Shown here in pieces: positions 34,471 to 43,309 of a stretch of 64,000 bases of DNA; position 1 is the stretch's first letter, and every line of letters starts with the position of its first letter. Under the pieces are notes generated by a model, which saw only the letters and a list, made by a program, of their open reading frames with translations, ran no database searches and was not told the DNA's origin. Origin of the DNA: Pseudomonas sp. RIT-PI-q (GTDB taxonomy: Bacteria > Pseudomonadota > Gammaproteobacteria > Pseudomonadales > Pseudomonadaceae); contig NZ_LHPC01000034.1 in NCBI RefSeq assembly GCF_001297125.1, positions 186,001-250,000 of the forward strand. Direction: 5' to 3'. The translations under genes and the position numbers were made by a program.

Positions 34471-35604
34471 ATGTCCATGCAATCTCAAGACATCATTTGG
34501 CGCTCGGGCACCAGCTCCTTGACGCCCGCTCCACGTGTACGTGACCACAAAGCTGAAGTAGCCAAACTTATTGATGTCAGCACCTGTATCGGCTGCAAAG
34601 CCTGTCAGGTGGCGTGTAATGAATGGAATGACCTGCGTGACGAGGTAGGTCACAACGTAGGCGTGTACGACAACCCGGCAGATCTCAGTCCTGATACCTG
34701 GACGCTTATGCGATTCGATGAGGTCGAGACTGAAGATGACAAGCTGGAGTGGCTAATCCGCAAGGATGGCTGCATGCATTGTGCAGAGCCTGGATGCCTT
34801 ACCGCCTGCCCGCAGCCCGGGGCGATCATTCAATACGCTAACGGTATCGTCGACTTCGTGTCTGACCAGTGTATTGGTTGTGGGTACTGTGTCGCGGGAT
34901 GTCCTTTTGATGTTCCGAGGATCAGTAAAAAGGACAACAAGGCTTACAAATGCACTCTGTGCGCAGACCGTATTGCGGTCGGTCAGGAACCGGCCTGTGT
35001 AAAAACATGCCCTACCGGTGCCATCAGCTTTGGCAGCAAAGAGGACATGCTTCACCTGGCTAACGAACGGGTGGTGGAACTCCAAGGCCGTGGTTTCGCC
35101 GGAGCTGGCGTGTATGACCCTCAAGGGGTGGGTGGTACGCACGTTATGTATGTACTGCAGCATGCTGACAAACCCAACCTCTATCACAAACTGCCCACTG
35201 ATCCACGCATCAGTAAGGCTGTCTATGGCTGGAAGAGCTGGATGAAGCCGGTTGCAGCAGCAGCGTTCTTCGCCACGTTGGCGGGAACGATTTTCCACTA
35301 TGTCGGAGTGGGGCCTTTGACCACTGACGACGAAGAGGACGATGGGTCATCAAAAGTAGTGAAGGTATCGGGGAGCAACGCACCCGTAGTGGTTGAAGTA
35401 GAAGCAACGTCAGGGGCCACGGCGTCTGGAGTGGTGGAGGTAACGCCAGTGGCGACGATTAAAGCGCCTGTAGTTGTAGAAGTAGCGGCGACGTCAGTGG
35501 TCAAAGCACCCGTAGTAGTGGAAGTAAAGGCTCAGTCGGCGGTCAAGGCACCTGTAGTGAAAGTAGAGCCAGAGCCAAACAATGATGAGGAGGAGTCGGT
35601 GTGA
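34471..35604 (+). CDS. fdnH: formate dehydrogenase beta (Fe-S) subunit with repetitive tail
   Basis: A 377-residue electron-transfer subunit. Four 4Fe-4S cysteine groups are visible: CIGCKACQVAC near residue 40, CMHCAEPGCLTACP near 98, CIGCGYCVAGC near 133 and CTLCADRI...CVKTC near 160. A transmembrane helix lies at ~253-273 (AAAAFFATLAGTIFHYVGVG). Typical homologues end near residue 290-310. Here an extra ~90 residues follow, acidic at first, then with imperfect ~15-residue repeats of the KAPVVVEV type, ending NNDEEESV. The tail is predicted periplasmic or unstructured, and its role is unknown. The stop overlaps the fdnI GTG start. Confidence 0.96.
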   Translation: MSMQSQDIIWRSGTSSLTPAPRVRDHKAEVAKLIDVSTCIGCKACQVACNEWNDLRDEVGHNVGVYDNPADLSPDTWTLMRFDEVETEDDKLEWLIRKDGCMHCAEPGCLTACPQPGAIIQYANGIVDFVSDQCIGCGYCVAGCPFDVPRISKKDNKAYKCTLCADRIAVGQEPACVKTCPTGAISFGSKEDMLHLANERVVELQGRGFAGAGVYDPQGVGGTHVMYVLQHADKPNLYHKLPTDPRISKAVYGWKSWMKPVAAAAFFATLAGTIFHYVGVGPLTTDDEEDDGSSKVVKVSGSNAPVVVEVEATSGATASGVVEVTPVATIKAPVVVEVAATSVVKAPVVVEVKAQSAVKAPVVKVEPEPNNDEEESV

Positions 35605-36248
35605 AAAAGCGTGACGCGATTTTACGTACCCATTTTGCCGATAGGATCTGTCACTGGTTTATGGTGATTTGCTTCCTCCTTGTAGCGCTTTCGGGGCTGT
35701 CGTGGTTTTTTCCCACCATGAACTGGCTTAACGGTGTGCTGGGTACGCCCCAGATGGCTCGTATCCTTCATCCCATCTTAGGAATTGTAGTCTTCCTGGC
35801 ATTGATGTTTTTGTTCGTGCGATTGGTGAAATATAACCTGCCAGAACGGGAAGACCTTATCTGGATCGCCAACATCAAGAGTGTGCTGCAGGGTAAGCAC
35901 ATGAAAGGCCTGCAGATTGGCAAGTATAACGCCGGGCAAAAGCTACTGTTTTGGGGGATTATGTCGCTGATTTCACTCCTTTTGATCAGTGGCCTTGTGG
36001 TCTGGCGGGCCTATTTTGCGGAGTACTTTCCGATCCCGGTGATTCGTATTGGTCTGTTGCTCCATTCTTTTGCGGGTATCTGCCTCATCCTGCTAATTAT
36101 GGGTCATGCGTACATGGGCTTTTGGGTTAAGGGCTCTATTGATAGCATGATTACTGGGTATGTCAGCAAACTCTGGGCAAAGACTCACCATGATCGTTGG
36201 TATAAGAAGGTAACGACAAAACAAACCAAGACCACAGGTGAAAAATGA
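35601..36248 (+). CDS. fdnI: formate dehydrogenase gamma subunit (cytochrome b556)
   Basis: A 215-residue integral membrane di-heme cytochrome b that passes electrons from the beta subunit to quinone. It starts with GTG at 35601, overlapping the fdnH stop, with a GAGGAGGAG-type ribosome site. Four hydrophobic helices are visible near residues 18-37, 55-75, 113-135 and 150-172, with histidines suited to heme ligation (CHWF, LHP, LLHSF, GHAYMGF). The ATG of fdhE overlaps its end. Confidence 0.95.
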   Translation: MKKRDAILRTHFADRICHWFMVICFLLVALSGLSWFFPTMNWLNGVLGTPQMARILHPILGIVVFLALMFLFVRLVKYNLPEREDLIWIANIKSVLQGKHMKGLQIGKYNAGQKLLFWGIMSLISLLLISGLVVWRAYFAEYFPIPVIRIGLLLHSFAGICLILLIMGHAYMGFWVKGSIDSMITGYVSKLWAKTHHDRWYKKVTTKQTKTTGEK

Positions 36249-37162
36249 ACAGCATTCAAATAACACCTGTCGAAGAGCGGACATCTGGAATTTCAGAAAT
36301 TCCTGCGGTGATATTGCCAAGTTTGGACAGCATTTATAAGTCTCGTGCGGTGCGTTTACGGCAGCTTGCTGTTGATCACCTAATGGCTGAGTACTTGGAG
36401 TTCATTGCCCAAGTCGTGGAGTCGCAACAGTCTCTACATGAAGACTCACCGCTGACCGATGAGCTCATTGCGATGCTGGGTGAAAATGTTGGTACCGGCC
36501 GTGCTCCGCTGAGTAATGACATTTTTGTGACAAATCGACATTGGCAGCATCTGCTGACGCAATTGATCGACAAGCTGTATGCAGACGCGAGCATCGCTAT
36601 CCGTAATACCTTTGATCAGTTGCGCGATTATGACGAAGACAAATTAGCAACGATTGCGCGATCACTTCTAGCTGGGACTTTTGGAGAAATCGACAGTGGC
36701 CAATCCTTGTTCATCTGGGCAGCGTTGTCGGTGTATTTCAGGCAGCTTGCCTCCAATTTGCCTGCAGGCGGCAAAGCAAGCTTGGGTGAAGAGCGCCAAC
36801 TTTGTCCGGTCTGTGCGAGTACACCAGTTGGAAGTGTCATAATGATCGGTGCCCAATCTGGATTGCGTTATTTGCAGTGCGGATTGTGTGAAAGTCAGTG
36901 GCATATGGTCAGGATTAAATGCACCAACTGCGAAGAAACCGGTCGGATTGATTATTGGTCGGTCGCTGAAACTAAGGTAGCCATTAAGGCTGAAAGCTGT
37001 GGTGATTGCAGTACCTATCTGAAGGTCGTATACCCCGAATACGATCAGGATTTGGATCTTGTTGCGGATGACATCGCATCGCTGACGATGGATGCGGAAA
37101 TGGAACGTGAAGGATTCGCGCGAAGTGGCATTAGTCCATTCCTTTTTCCGGGTAACGCGTGA
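36245..37162 (+). CDS. fdhE: formate dehydrogenase accessory protein FdhE
   Basis: A 305-residue cytoplasmic protein needed for assembly of the respiratory formate dehydrogenase. The C-terminal half holds the expected CxxC pairs: CPVCASTP near 196, CGLCESQW near 220, CTNCEETG near 230 and CGDCSTYLK near 252. These form rubredoxin-like iron sites in the family. It overlaps fdnI by 4 bases (ATGA) and closes the operon. Confidence 0.94.
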   Translation: MNSIQITPVEERTSGISEIPAVILPSLDSIYKSRAVRLRQLAVDHLMAEYLEFIAQVVESQQSLHEDSPLTDELIAMLGENVGTGRAPLSNDIFVTNRHWQHLLTQLIDKLYADASIAIRNTFDQLRDYDEDKLATIARSLLAGTFGEIDSGQSLFIWAALSVYFRQLASNLPAGGKASLGEERQLCPVCASTPVGSVIMIGAQSGLRYLQCGLCESQWHMVRIKCTNCEETGRIDYWSVAETKVAIKAESCGDCSTYLKVVYPEYDQDLDLVADDIASLTMDAEMEREGFARSGISPFLFPGNA

Positions 37163-37563
37163 ACATCAAAGTCTGAATACATAAATAGAGGGGAAGCTCG
37201 TCAGGGTAGTAGCTGATGTAGCTGATCCTCTAGGTGGGATAGCGATTACGAATCCATAGTTTTTTGAATGACCTTATTGAGTGGGCAGAATACTGACGCG
37301 CATCCACCGTGATGGTGATTTAACATCAATCGCTATATACTAAATTATATGGCGATGTTGAAGGCGCTTTTTTTTTGAGAGGCATTTGGAATTACGCCAC
37401 GGGCTTTATCACAGCTGGGGTGTTGGAGATTAGGGGCGCCACATTAAAGGAGCCGATGTGCTACCCGCACTTACCGAGTTTGCGGGCATACGCATACTCA
37501 CAGCGCTGCATCTGTCAGTGCGCATGTATGGTACTCAACGCTTCACAAAAAAGAGGGCAGTCC
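37163..37563. other. modA promoter region
   Basis: 400 bases with the ModE-type operator at 37329-37356 as the main feature. An open frame running in from 37375 into modA is an untranslated upstream extension, because the signal peptide begins at 37564. Confidence 0.6.
37329..37356. promoter_or_regulatory. ModE-type molybdate operator
   Basis: Arms ATCGCTATATA and TATATGGCGAT are separated by six bases (CTAAAT). Ten of eleven arm positions mirror each other, and the sequence closely follows the ModE consensus of E. coli modA. It lies ~210 bases before the modA start. Repression of modA by ModE-molybdate is the expected regulation. Confidence 0.85.
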
Positions 37564-38319
37564 ATGATTTATCGTCTATCTCGCTTGGTAGTTGCACTGT
37601 TAGCCAGCACCACGATGTTAAGCGCAATGGCAGATGAGGTTCAGGTTGCTGTTGCGGTCAACTTCACTGCACCCATTCAAGCGATAGCTACCGATTTTGA
37701 AAAAGATACTGGACATAAGTTGGTGGCTTCTTTCGGTGCGACCGGTCAGTTCTATACCCAGATCAAGAACGGTGCACCATTTGATGTGTTCCTTTCGGCA
37801 GACGACACCACACCTGAAAAACTTGAAAAAGAAGGTGATACGGTAAAGGGTACGCGTTTTACTTACGCTGTCGGCACCCTGGCCCTATGGTCGGTTAAAG
37901 AAGGGTACGTCGATGCTAAGGGCGAGGTGTTAATGAAAAATCAATACCAGCATCTGGCTATCGCCAATCCTAAAGCTGCTCTGTATGGTTTGGCTGCTAC
38001 TCAGGTATTGGTTAAGCAGGGTCTAACCGATAACGTCAAAGACAAGATCGTTGAAGGGCAGAACATTACTCAAGCCTATCAATTTGTGTCCCCCGGAAAT
38101 GCGGAACTGGGCTTCGTTGCCTTATCGCAAATCTACAAGTACGGTAAAGTTACCAGCGGTTCGGCGTGGATTGTGCCGGCAGAGATGCATGAGCCGATCA
38201 AACAAGACGCCGTTATATTAAATAGGGAGAAAAATAACGTTGTCGCAAAGGCGTTGGTCGCCTATTTGAAGGGCCCAACATCTGCCCCTTTCATCCGGTC
38301 TTACGGATATCAGCTTTAA
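37564..38319 (+). CDS. modA: molybdate ABC transporter periplasmic binding protein
   Basis: A 251-residue protein from the ATG at 37564, which begins a normal signal peptide (MIYRLSRLVVALLASTTMLSAMA|DEVQ). The mature part begins VQVAVAVNFTAPIQAIA, the ModA pattern, with SFGATGQFYTQIKNGAPFDVFLSAD carrying the oxyanion-binding residues and NPKAALYG and PGNAELGFVALSQ further on. It captures molybdate for import. No modB or modC follows, so it must work with a transporter encoded elsewhere. Placement next to the formate dehydrogenase operon fits supply of molybdenum for FdnG. Confidence 0.95.
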   Translation: MIYRLSRLVVALLASTTMLSAMADEVQVAVAVNFTAPIQAIATDFEKDTGHKLVASFGATGQFYTQIKNGAPFDVFLSADDTTPEKLEKEGDTVKGTRFTYAVGTLALWSVKEGYVDAKGEVLMKNQYQHLAIANPKAALYGLAATQVLVKQGLTDNVKDKIVEGQNITQAYQFVSPGNAELGFVALSQIYKYGKVTSGSAWIVPAEMHEPIKQDAVILNREKNNVVAKALVAYLKGPTSAPFIRSYGYQL

Positions 38320-38687
38320 GTGTAGATAGTTGCCTTAAAACCGGCATCGCTGAATCTTTGGTAGGTGTCGTTTAACGATATTCGCTAACCCAGGTCGTAG
38401 TCACATTAGAAAATATCTTGATGTAATAATATGGAAGTGATTCATGACGTTGAAATGGCTCTCTTTTGTTCTGTCGTGCAGTTGAATGACGACGGTTCTA
38501 CTTATTATTAATGAGGCTGGTCTGAATTCTAAGTTCAGGTTCAAATAGTAAGGTATCTAGATCCAAAATCTGATGCGGAGCTATGCTCCGGTATTCGATT
38601 CATCTCATGTAAACCGAGATTTATATTTAATGGGGCTGTGGTGCTCTGGCGAATAACTAACAAAAACTAAAAATTGGAGCATTACTG
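38320..38687. other. intergenic, no gene seen
   Basis: About 370 AT-rich bases between modA and the porin gene. They must contain the porin promoter. No clear operator or terminator recognised. Confidence 0.5.
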
Positions 38688-40049
38688 ATGTACAAATCCA
38701 CTTTGGCCCTTGCAATTGCTACAGGCGTGCTCGCGCAACAGGTCAATGCCGCTGGTTTTATCGATGACAGTAAAGCCACCTTGGGGTTGCGTAACTTCTA
38801 TATCAATACGGACAATCGTGATCATGCTGCCAGTACGGCTTCCGGCGTTCAAAGTAAGAACGAAGAATGGGGTCAAGGCTTCGATCTGCGTTTCATCTCT
38901 GGTTATACCCAAGGCACGGTAGGCTTTGGTATTGATGCGATCGGCTTGCTAGGCGTGAAGCTGGACTCGGGCGGCGGCACCAACGGCGCCACTCCAACGT
39001 CTTACGGTGGCACTGTATTCCCAACCAAATCCAATGGCGAGGCGGTTGATAACTTCTCTAGCTTGGGGCTCACTGCCAAAGCCAAGATCTACCAGACCGA
39101 ATTGAAACTGGGTACCTTGCAACCTAAGAACCCGGTTATCGTGACCAACGATGGTCGTCTGCTGCCACAAACCTGGCAGGGTGGCCAGGTTACTTCCGGC
39201 GACATCAAAGACCTGACACTGGTTGGCGGTCAGATTGAAGCGGTTAAAGGCCGTAACTCCAGCAACAACGAACAACTGTCGATTGGTGGAGCCAACAGTC
39301 CAACCGTTAGCGGGCGTGACAGCAACAAGTTCATTTATGCAGGTGGTGACTACAAAATCACCAAAGACCTGACTGCCCAGTACTACTACGGCAACCTGGA
39401 AGATTTCTACAAGCAACACTTTCTGGGGTTCGTTCACAACTGGGCAATCGGCCTGGGTGTCCTGAAGTCTGACCTACGTTACTTCAACAGCTCCGATGAC
39501 GGCGCCAATAGCAATACCCCGGCGTATTACAGCTCCGGCAATGACACCGGATTCGCTAACGGTCGCACCAAGGTCGACAACAACCTTTACAGCGGCCTGT
39601 TTCTTTACACCGTCGCTGGTCACACCTTCGGTGGCGGTTACCAGGTTAGTAATGGCACCAGTGACTTCCCGTGGCTGAACCAGGGCGACGGCGCGTCAAA
39701 CTACACCATCACTGACATGCAACTCCAGAAATTCAGTCGTGCTGGCGAACGCACTTGGCAGGCGCGCTACTCGTATGACTTCGCCAAAGTCGGGCTGCCG
39801 GGTCTGACCGCAGGCGTGGTCTACCTGAGTGGCGACAACATCGACACCGTCGGAGCCAATGGCCGTGAAAACGGCTCGGGCCGCTCAGAGTGGGAGCGTG
39901 ATCTGACAGTTGGATATGTCGTTCAGTCAGGCGCGCTCAAAAACGTTGGCTTCCTGTGGAAAAACGCTACTTGGCGTAACGATATTCCGGCTCAGCGCGA
40001 TCAGGATGAAAATCGTTTGATTCTCAGCTACTCAATCCCTCTGTTGTAA
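38688..40049 (+). CDS. OprD-family outer-membrane porin
   Basis: A 453-residue porin. It has a signal peptide (MYKSTLALAIATGVLAQQVNA|AGF), the family N-terminus GFIDDSKATLGLRNFYIN, the segment EWGQGFDLRFISGYTQGTVGFGID, and ends ENRLILSYSIPLL. OprD-family channels take up small organic acids or basic amino acids across the outer membrane. Its place beside the formate/molybdate genes could point to formate or another small anion, but the substrate cannot be told. GGAG precedes the ATG. Confidence 0.94.
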   Translation: MYKSTLALAIATGVLAQQVNAAGFIDDSKATLGLRNFYINTDNRDHAASTASGVQSKNEEWGQGFDLRFISGYTQGTVGFGIDAIGLLGVKLDSGGGTNGATPTSYGGTVFPTKSNGEAVDNFSSLGLTAKAKIYQTELKLGTLQPKNPVIVTNDGRLLPQTWQGGQVTSGDIKDLTLVGGQIEAVKGRNSSNNEQLSIGGANSPTVSGRDSNKFIYAGGDYKITKDLTAQYYYGNLEDFYKQHFLGFVHNWAIGLGVLKSDLRYFNSSDDGANSNTPAYYSSGNDTGFANGRTKVDNNLYSGLFLYTVAGHTFGGGYQVSNGTSDFPWLNQGDGASNYTITDMQLQKFSRAGERTWQARYSYDFAKVGLPGLTAGVVYLSGDNIDTVGANGRENGSGRSEWERDLTVGYVVQSGALKNVGFLWKNATWRNDIPAQRDQDENRLILSYSIPLL

Positions 40050-40060
40050 CTTCAGTAATG

Positions 40061-40091
40061 TTTGCTGCCTGCGAGATTGCTAGGCAGCAAA
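40061..40091 (+). terminator. strong hairpin after the porin gene
   Basis: A perfect 10-base stem TTTGCTGCCT / AGGCAGCAAA with an 11-base loop, 11 bases after the porin stop codon. No T-run follows. It is a probable terminator or mRNA 3' end. Confidence 0.65.
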
Positions 40092-40426
40092 TAAGTCTGC
40101 ACGCTTTGCTTTGTCACTGGTTTTTCGATCTAAGGAGCCGAGTGACGATAAATATGATATTTTTTTTATTTAAAACTGGCCCATTGATGGCCATTTTTGT
40201 TGATGAATACACAATATTTGTGTTTGTTTTCGATGTTCTAGAACCCAAAAATTCACTTCAGAAACATCATAAAAATTTGTGTGCTCATGGTTTGTCAAAC
40301 TCGGTGTTGTCAGTAAACATACATATTAGTAGCGTGTTGAATGATAAGAAATGGATGCAGCTTTTGTGACAAGAGGATTCACGGATGGACGCGAGGGGCA
40401 ATAATGGCTAGTTTGTTATTTAAATT
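40092..40426. other. intergenic, no gene seen
   Basis: AT-rich sequence between the porin terminator and the 3' end of the DUF3892 gene. Nothing recognised. Confidence 0.5.
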
Positions 40427-40705
40427 TTAGAAGTGCGGTAGGCTGTCAAGGTTGTCTTGCACCAGGGCATTTGCATCGGTAGATATGAACAGATCGTCAA
40501 TCACATGAATCATGGCACCATATCTCCACTGGTCTTTGTCCCAGAAAATAGTCTGGAAGGTGGTTCGACCTATTGTAATCAAATTTGCTACAAACTCTCG
40601 ATCGGTTGTGAGTCTTTTCGAACTTCCGTTTTTTATAACCTGAACTTGCTGGATGTGACCGGTTGCTTTGTCTTTGCGAATTCCTGAAACGTAAAAGTCA
40701 GTCAT
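40427..40705 (-). CDS. DUF3892-family small protein
   Basis: A 92-residue protein from the ATG at 40705 (MTDFYVSGIRKDKATGHIQQVQV). The YVSGIRKD...I..V opening is typical of DUF3892, a small family of unknown function in many bacteria. An upstream in-frame extension (to 40777) lacks support. It stands alone and is AT-rich. Confidence 0.75.
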   Translation of the reverse strand: MTDFYVSGIRKDKATGHIQQVQVIKNGSSKRLTTDREFVANLITIGRTTFQTIFWDKDQWRYGAMIHVIDDLFISTDANALVQDNLDSLPHF

Positions 40706-41758
40706 GGTAGATCCTTGATGTTTATTTGCCCCTCGCATTGCCATGTTCATGCGGTGGCATTTTGAAGTCAAATACATTCAGCGTGAATTTTATTCCTAAC
40801 TGCAGGCGATGTTCCTTGTGTTCTCCTTGTCAGCCAAGAAATAAATTGACACATAACTCGCAGTCTTAAACTGATATGCTTTTTTATTTTCTTTCTGATT
40901 TCTATCATTTTTATTTTCAAATCAAAGCCGCAGTCAGCGACGGTGGCTGCGTGATGGTTCGAACGCTGATGTATCGGCAGAATGATTTTAGCCAATTTTG
41001 GTGAAGTGGTTCGGTCGACAGTGGGCTGTCGTCGATCAAAAGTATGGCTCGGCCAGATCAGGATCTTCCTCGTGATCTCTTGAGCAGTGATCTTGACCGA
41101 GGGATTCACTTGATCCTCGTGGTCAGGTGACAGATGGGCAACTCCAGTCTCCCGGTTCATGTTGATTGTGAGACGCTCCGCCAAGGACGACAGGATCTCT
41201 TCGCGTAGTGCTTTATCTCTTTCTTGAAAACTTATTTCCCGACTCCGCTGGGTTAACTGTAGCTATTGTGGAGTGGCACTCAAAGAAAGCAATATGTTGT
41301 TAATTCTCTGCTTTTATTGAATTTAAATAAATTTGATATTCTTTGAGTCGAGACAGTCGAAGCGGGAGGCATCAACCTGCTCAGAGCTAACGGCTCATGG
41401 CCCGGGGAGTTGCATGTGAGGGGCGGCTGCTGAGCGATAACCTATTACTTGGCTTTCCCCTTGGGAATGATCGGTGTAAATCAGGGGTCGCATTACTTCA
41501 CCTTGGGCAACCATGGCGGACTGGCCGTTTAGAGCTTATGGCTATGCTTTTGCTTATCGTCACTCTAGCATTGGCCTTTGACGGCTTGTCTCGTGCACTG
41601 TATCGGCGGAGGGGAGTACAGATTTACGATCATCCAGGTTAAATCTTCTGCTCCTGAACTTTGTTCTTGTCATGCATCGAAAGCCCTTCAGACTGTACAA
41701 CAACGTGGTTCAGATGTCCGGAGCAAATGGCGCTCCGGGACATCAAGAGGCGAATTGA
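40706..41758. other. 1-kb intergenic region with a possible permease remnant
   Basis: No intact gene seen. In the frame around 41530-41640 the sequence reads ELMAMLLLIVTLALAFDGLS followed by RALYRRR. That resembles the last membrane helix and basic tail of an ABC transporter permease (PhnE-like), without the rest of the protein. The frame 40768-41184 on the minus strand looks non-coding. Confidence 0.4.
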
Positions 41759-42610
41759 CTATTTTTCCCACTCCGCTTTGGGGATCAGCAATCCGTGGTT
41801 GCCGTTATAGGTCGCACGCTCGGACTGCTTCCAGCCGTTTAACAGCGAATCATCGAGTCGATAAACTTCGACGCCCAGAGGGCGGCAGACCTTTAGTGGA
41901 TCTTGCGCATCGGGGCCCCACATCGGCAATGACAAGTCGCCTCCCGGGCAGGTGGAAAGGGCGCATAACAGATCGATTTCAGCAAAGAATTCCAGGTAGT
42001 CCCCTTTTTTCGCTGGGCATGCTTTCATGAAGTACATGTCATCATGATTAAGACCGGTGCATTGGAAGATGTTCAGTACATCATGCACGTCGAACTCGGT
42101 CAGGCCATGGGGCAGCACGGCGCGGGTTAGGTTGGAGTGGCAATGATGATGGAAATCCTCCCCGGAGAGCATCTTGTTCACATACGGATCACATCGAGTG
42201 CCCAGTAAGTCGTGCAAACGACCTCCATGTTCGTCGACGCCGTAGCCAGCCAAACTGTCGTCAGTGATAGTGACCATTGGGCGCAAGAAGGGTAGGTTTG
42301 ACCAAAGGCGGTCATAGGTGGTGACGTGTGCGCCTTGCAGCTGACGGGTACGAGCTGCCCACATGCGCTCACGAGGATCGTTGGCGCTCCAGACATTGAA
42401 GTCGCCGACTTGCGGGCCAACCGGCGTGGTTACACGGAATACATGACCTGCAGGCACCTTCCACGCACGACCAGTTCGTATCGGCACTTCAAATTGCTCG
42501 ATCAACGTGCGCCCTTCTTTCGATTCACGCACACGATCGTAAAATGGTTTGTTCACCAGCAATGCGGCGCCTTTGTTGACTTGATAGGCCGCTGGATAAT
42601 CCTTGTACAT
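41759..42610 (-). CDS. DUF1989 / urea carboxylase-associated family protein
   Basis: A 283-residue protein of the DUF1989 family. Family features are AWKVPAGHVFRVTTPVGPQVGDFNVW near residue 50, YDRLWSNLPFLRPMVTI near 98, FHHHCHSNLTRAV near 153 and a metal-binding type Cys/His set. Relatives occur near urea carboxylase and amine-utilisation genes. The exact reaction is not settled. It is the last gene of the operon, 16 bases after the GntR stop, with a GAGGAT ribosome site. With the ABC importer it probably takes part in use of a nitrogenous compound. Confidence 0.86.
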   Translation of the reverse strand: MYKDYPAAYQVNKGAALLVNKPFYDRVRESKEGRTLIEQFEVPIRTGRAWKVPAGHVFRVTTPVGPQVGDFNVWSANDPRERMWAARTRQLQGAHVTTYDRLWSNLPFLRPMVTITDDSLAGYGVDEHGGRLHDLLGTRCDPYVNKMLSGEDFHHHCHSNLTRAVLPHGLTEFDVHDVLNIFQCTGLNHDDMYFMKACPAKKGDYLEFFAEIDLLCALSTCPGGDLSLPMWGPDAQDPLKVCRPLGVEVYRLDDSLLNGWKQSERATYNGNHGLLIPKAEWEK

Positions 42611-42626
42611 AGTGGATCCTCTGTTT

Positions 42627-43292
42627 TCAGTGTTTGGGTATGCCGTTCATAATCTCGAGCAGGATCATTTCTGAGTCGTTTAGATAGGCGGCCATGGCTT
42701 CTTCGGCTTCTTTTTTGTGTCCGTCAACCAATAGGTCATGGATATGTCGGTCGCGTTCGAGCCATGGCTTCTGGAAGGTTTCTTCGCTGGGCGCATTGGA
42801 GAAAACCAACCGCATCTGAGCTGCAACATGTGTGAAGAATTCATCGAGTAGCGGGCTGCGCAATAGACCCACGATATGTTGATGGAAGCGCAGGCTGTGG
42901 GTGCCAAAGGATTGCCAATTTTCCCGGTCTTGGGCCAGTTGCGCGGCCTCGATGGCATCGAGCATCAAGTCCGATTGCTCATCGCGCAGCGGTTTACTTG
43001 CGCAAATCGCTTGAAGTTCGAAGAGGCGGCGAACCTTGAAGATATCGCGCACTTCATCGACACCCAATCTGCGTACCATCACGCCTTTGTTACGAACGTA
43101 GCTGGTAAGTCCTTCTCGCCCCAGCTGATGCAGTGCCTCGCGCACGGTGTTGCGTGATGCGTTGTAGGTATTGACCAGCTCTCCTTCCACCAGAGGCATA
43201 CCCGGCAACAGACGCCCGCCGATGATATCCTCGCGTAATTCGACGGCGACCTGATCTGCCAGCGACAAGCTTTGTTCCTTGGGGTAATTCAC
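42627..43292 (-). CDS. GntR-family regulator, FadR/FCD type
   Basis: A 221-residue regulator starting at GTG (43292) after GAGGAAG. The N-terminal winged HTH covers about residues 8-75 (LADQVAVELREDIIGGRLLPG, NASRNTVREALHQLGREGL). The helical FCD ligand domain follows with the usual His and Asp/Glu positions (HSLRFHQHIVGLL, ERDRHIHDLLVDGH). It lies within the operon between transporter and DUF1989 genes and likely senses the transported compound or its product. Confidence 0.93.
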   Translation of the reverse strand: MNYPKEQSLSLADQVAVELREDIIGGRLLPGMPLVEGELVNTYNASRNTVREALHQLGREGLTSYVRNKGVMVRRLGVDEVRDIFKVRRLFELQAICASKPLRDEQSDLMLDAIEAAQLAQDRENWQSFGTHSLRFHQHIVGLLRSPLLDEFFTHVAAQMRLVFSNAPSEETFQKPWLERDRHIHDLLVDGHKKEAEEAMAAYLNDSEMILLEIMNGIPKH

Positions 43293-43309
43293 GGTAGCGC
43301 TTCCTCGAC

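Noticed and set aside
34471..35604. Low-complexity end of fdnH considered as a separate gene
   Set aside because: It is in the same frame with no start signal, and the stop overlaps the fdnI start, so it belongs to FdnH.
37375..37563. 63-codon upstream extension of modA
   Set aside because: The normal ModA signal peptide starts at 37564, and the extension lies just after the ModE operator.
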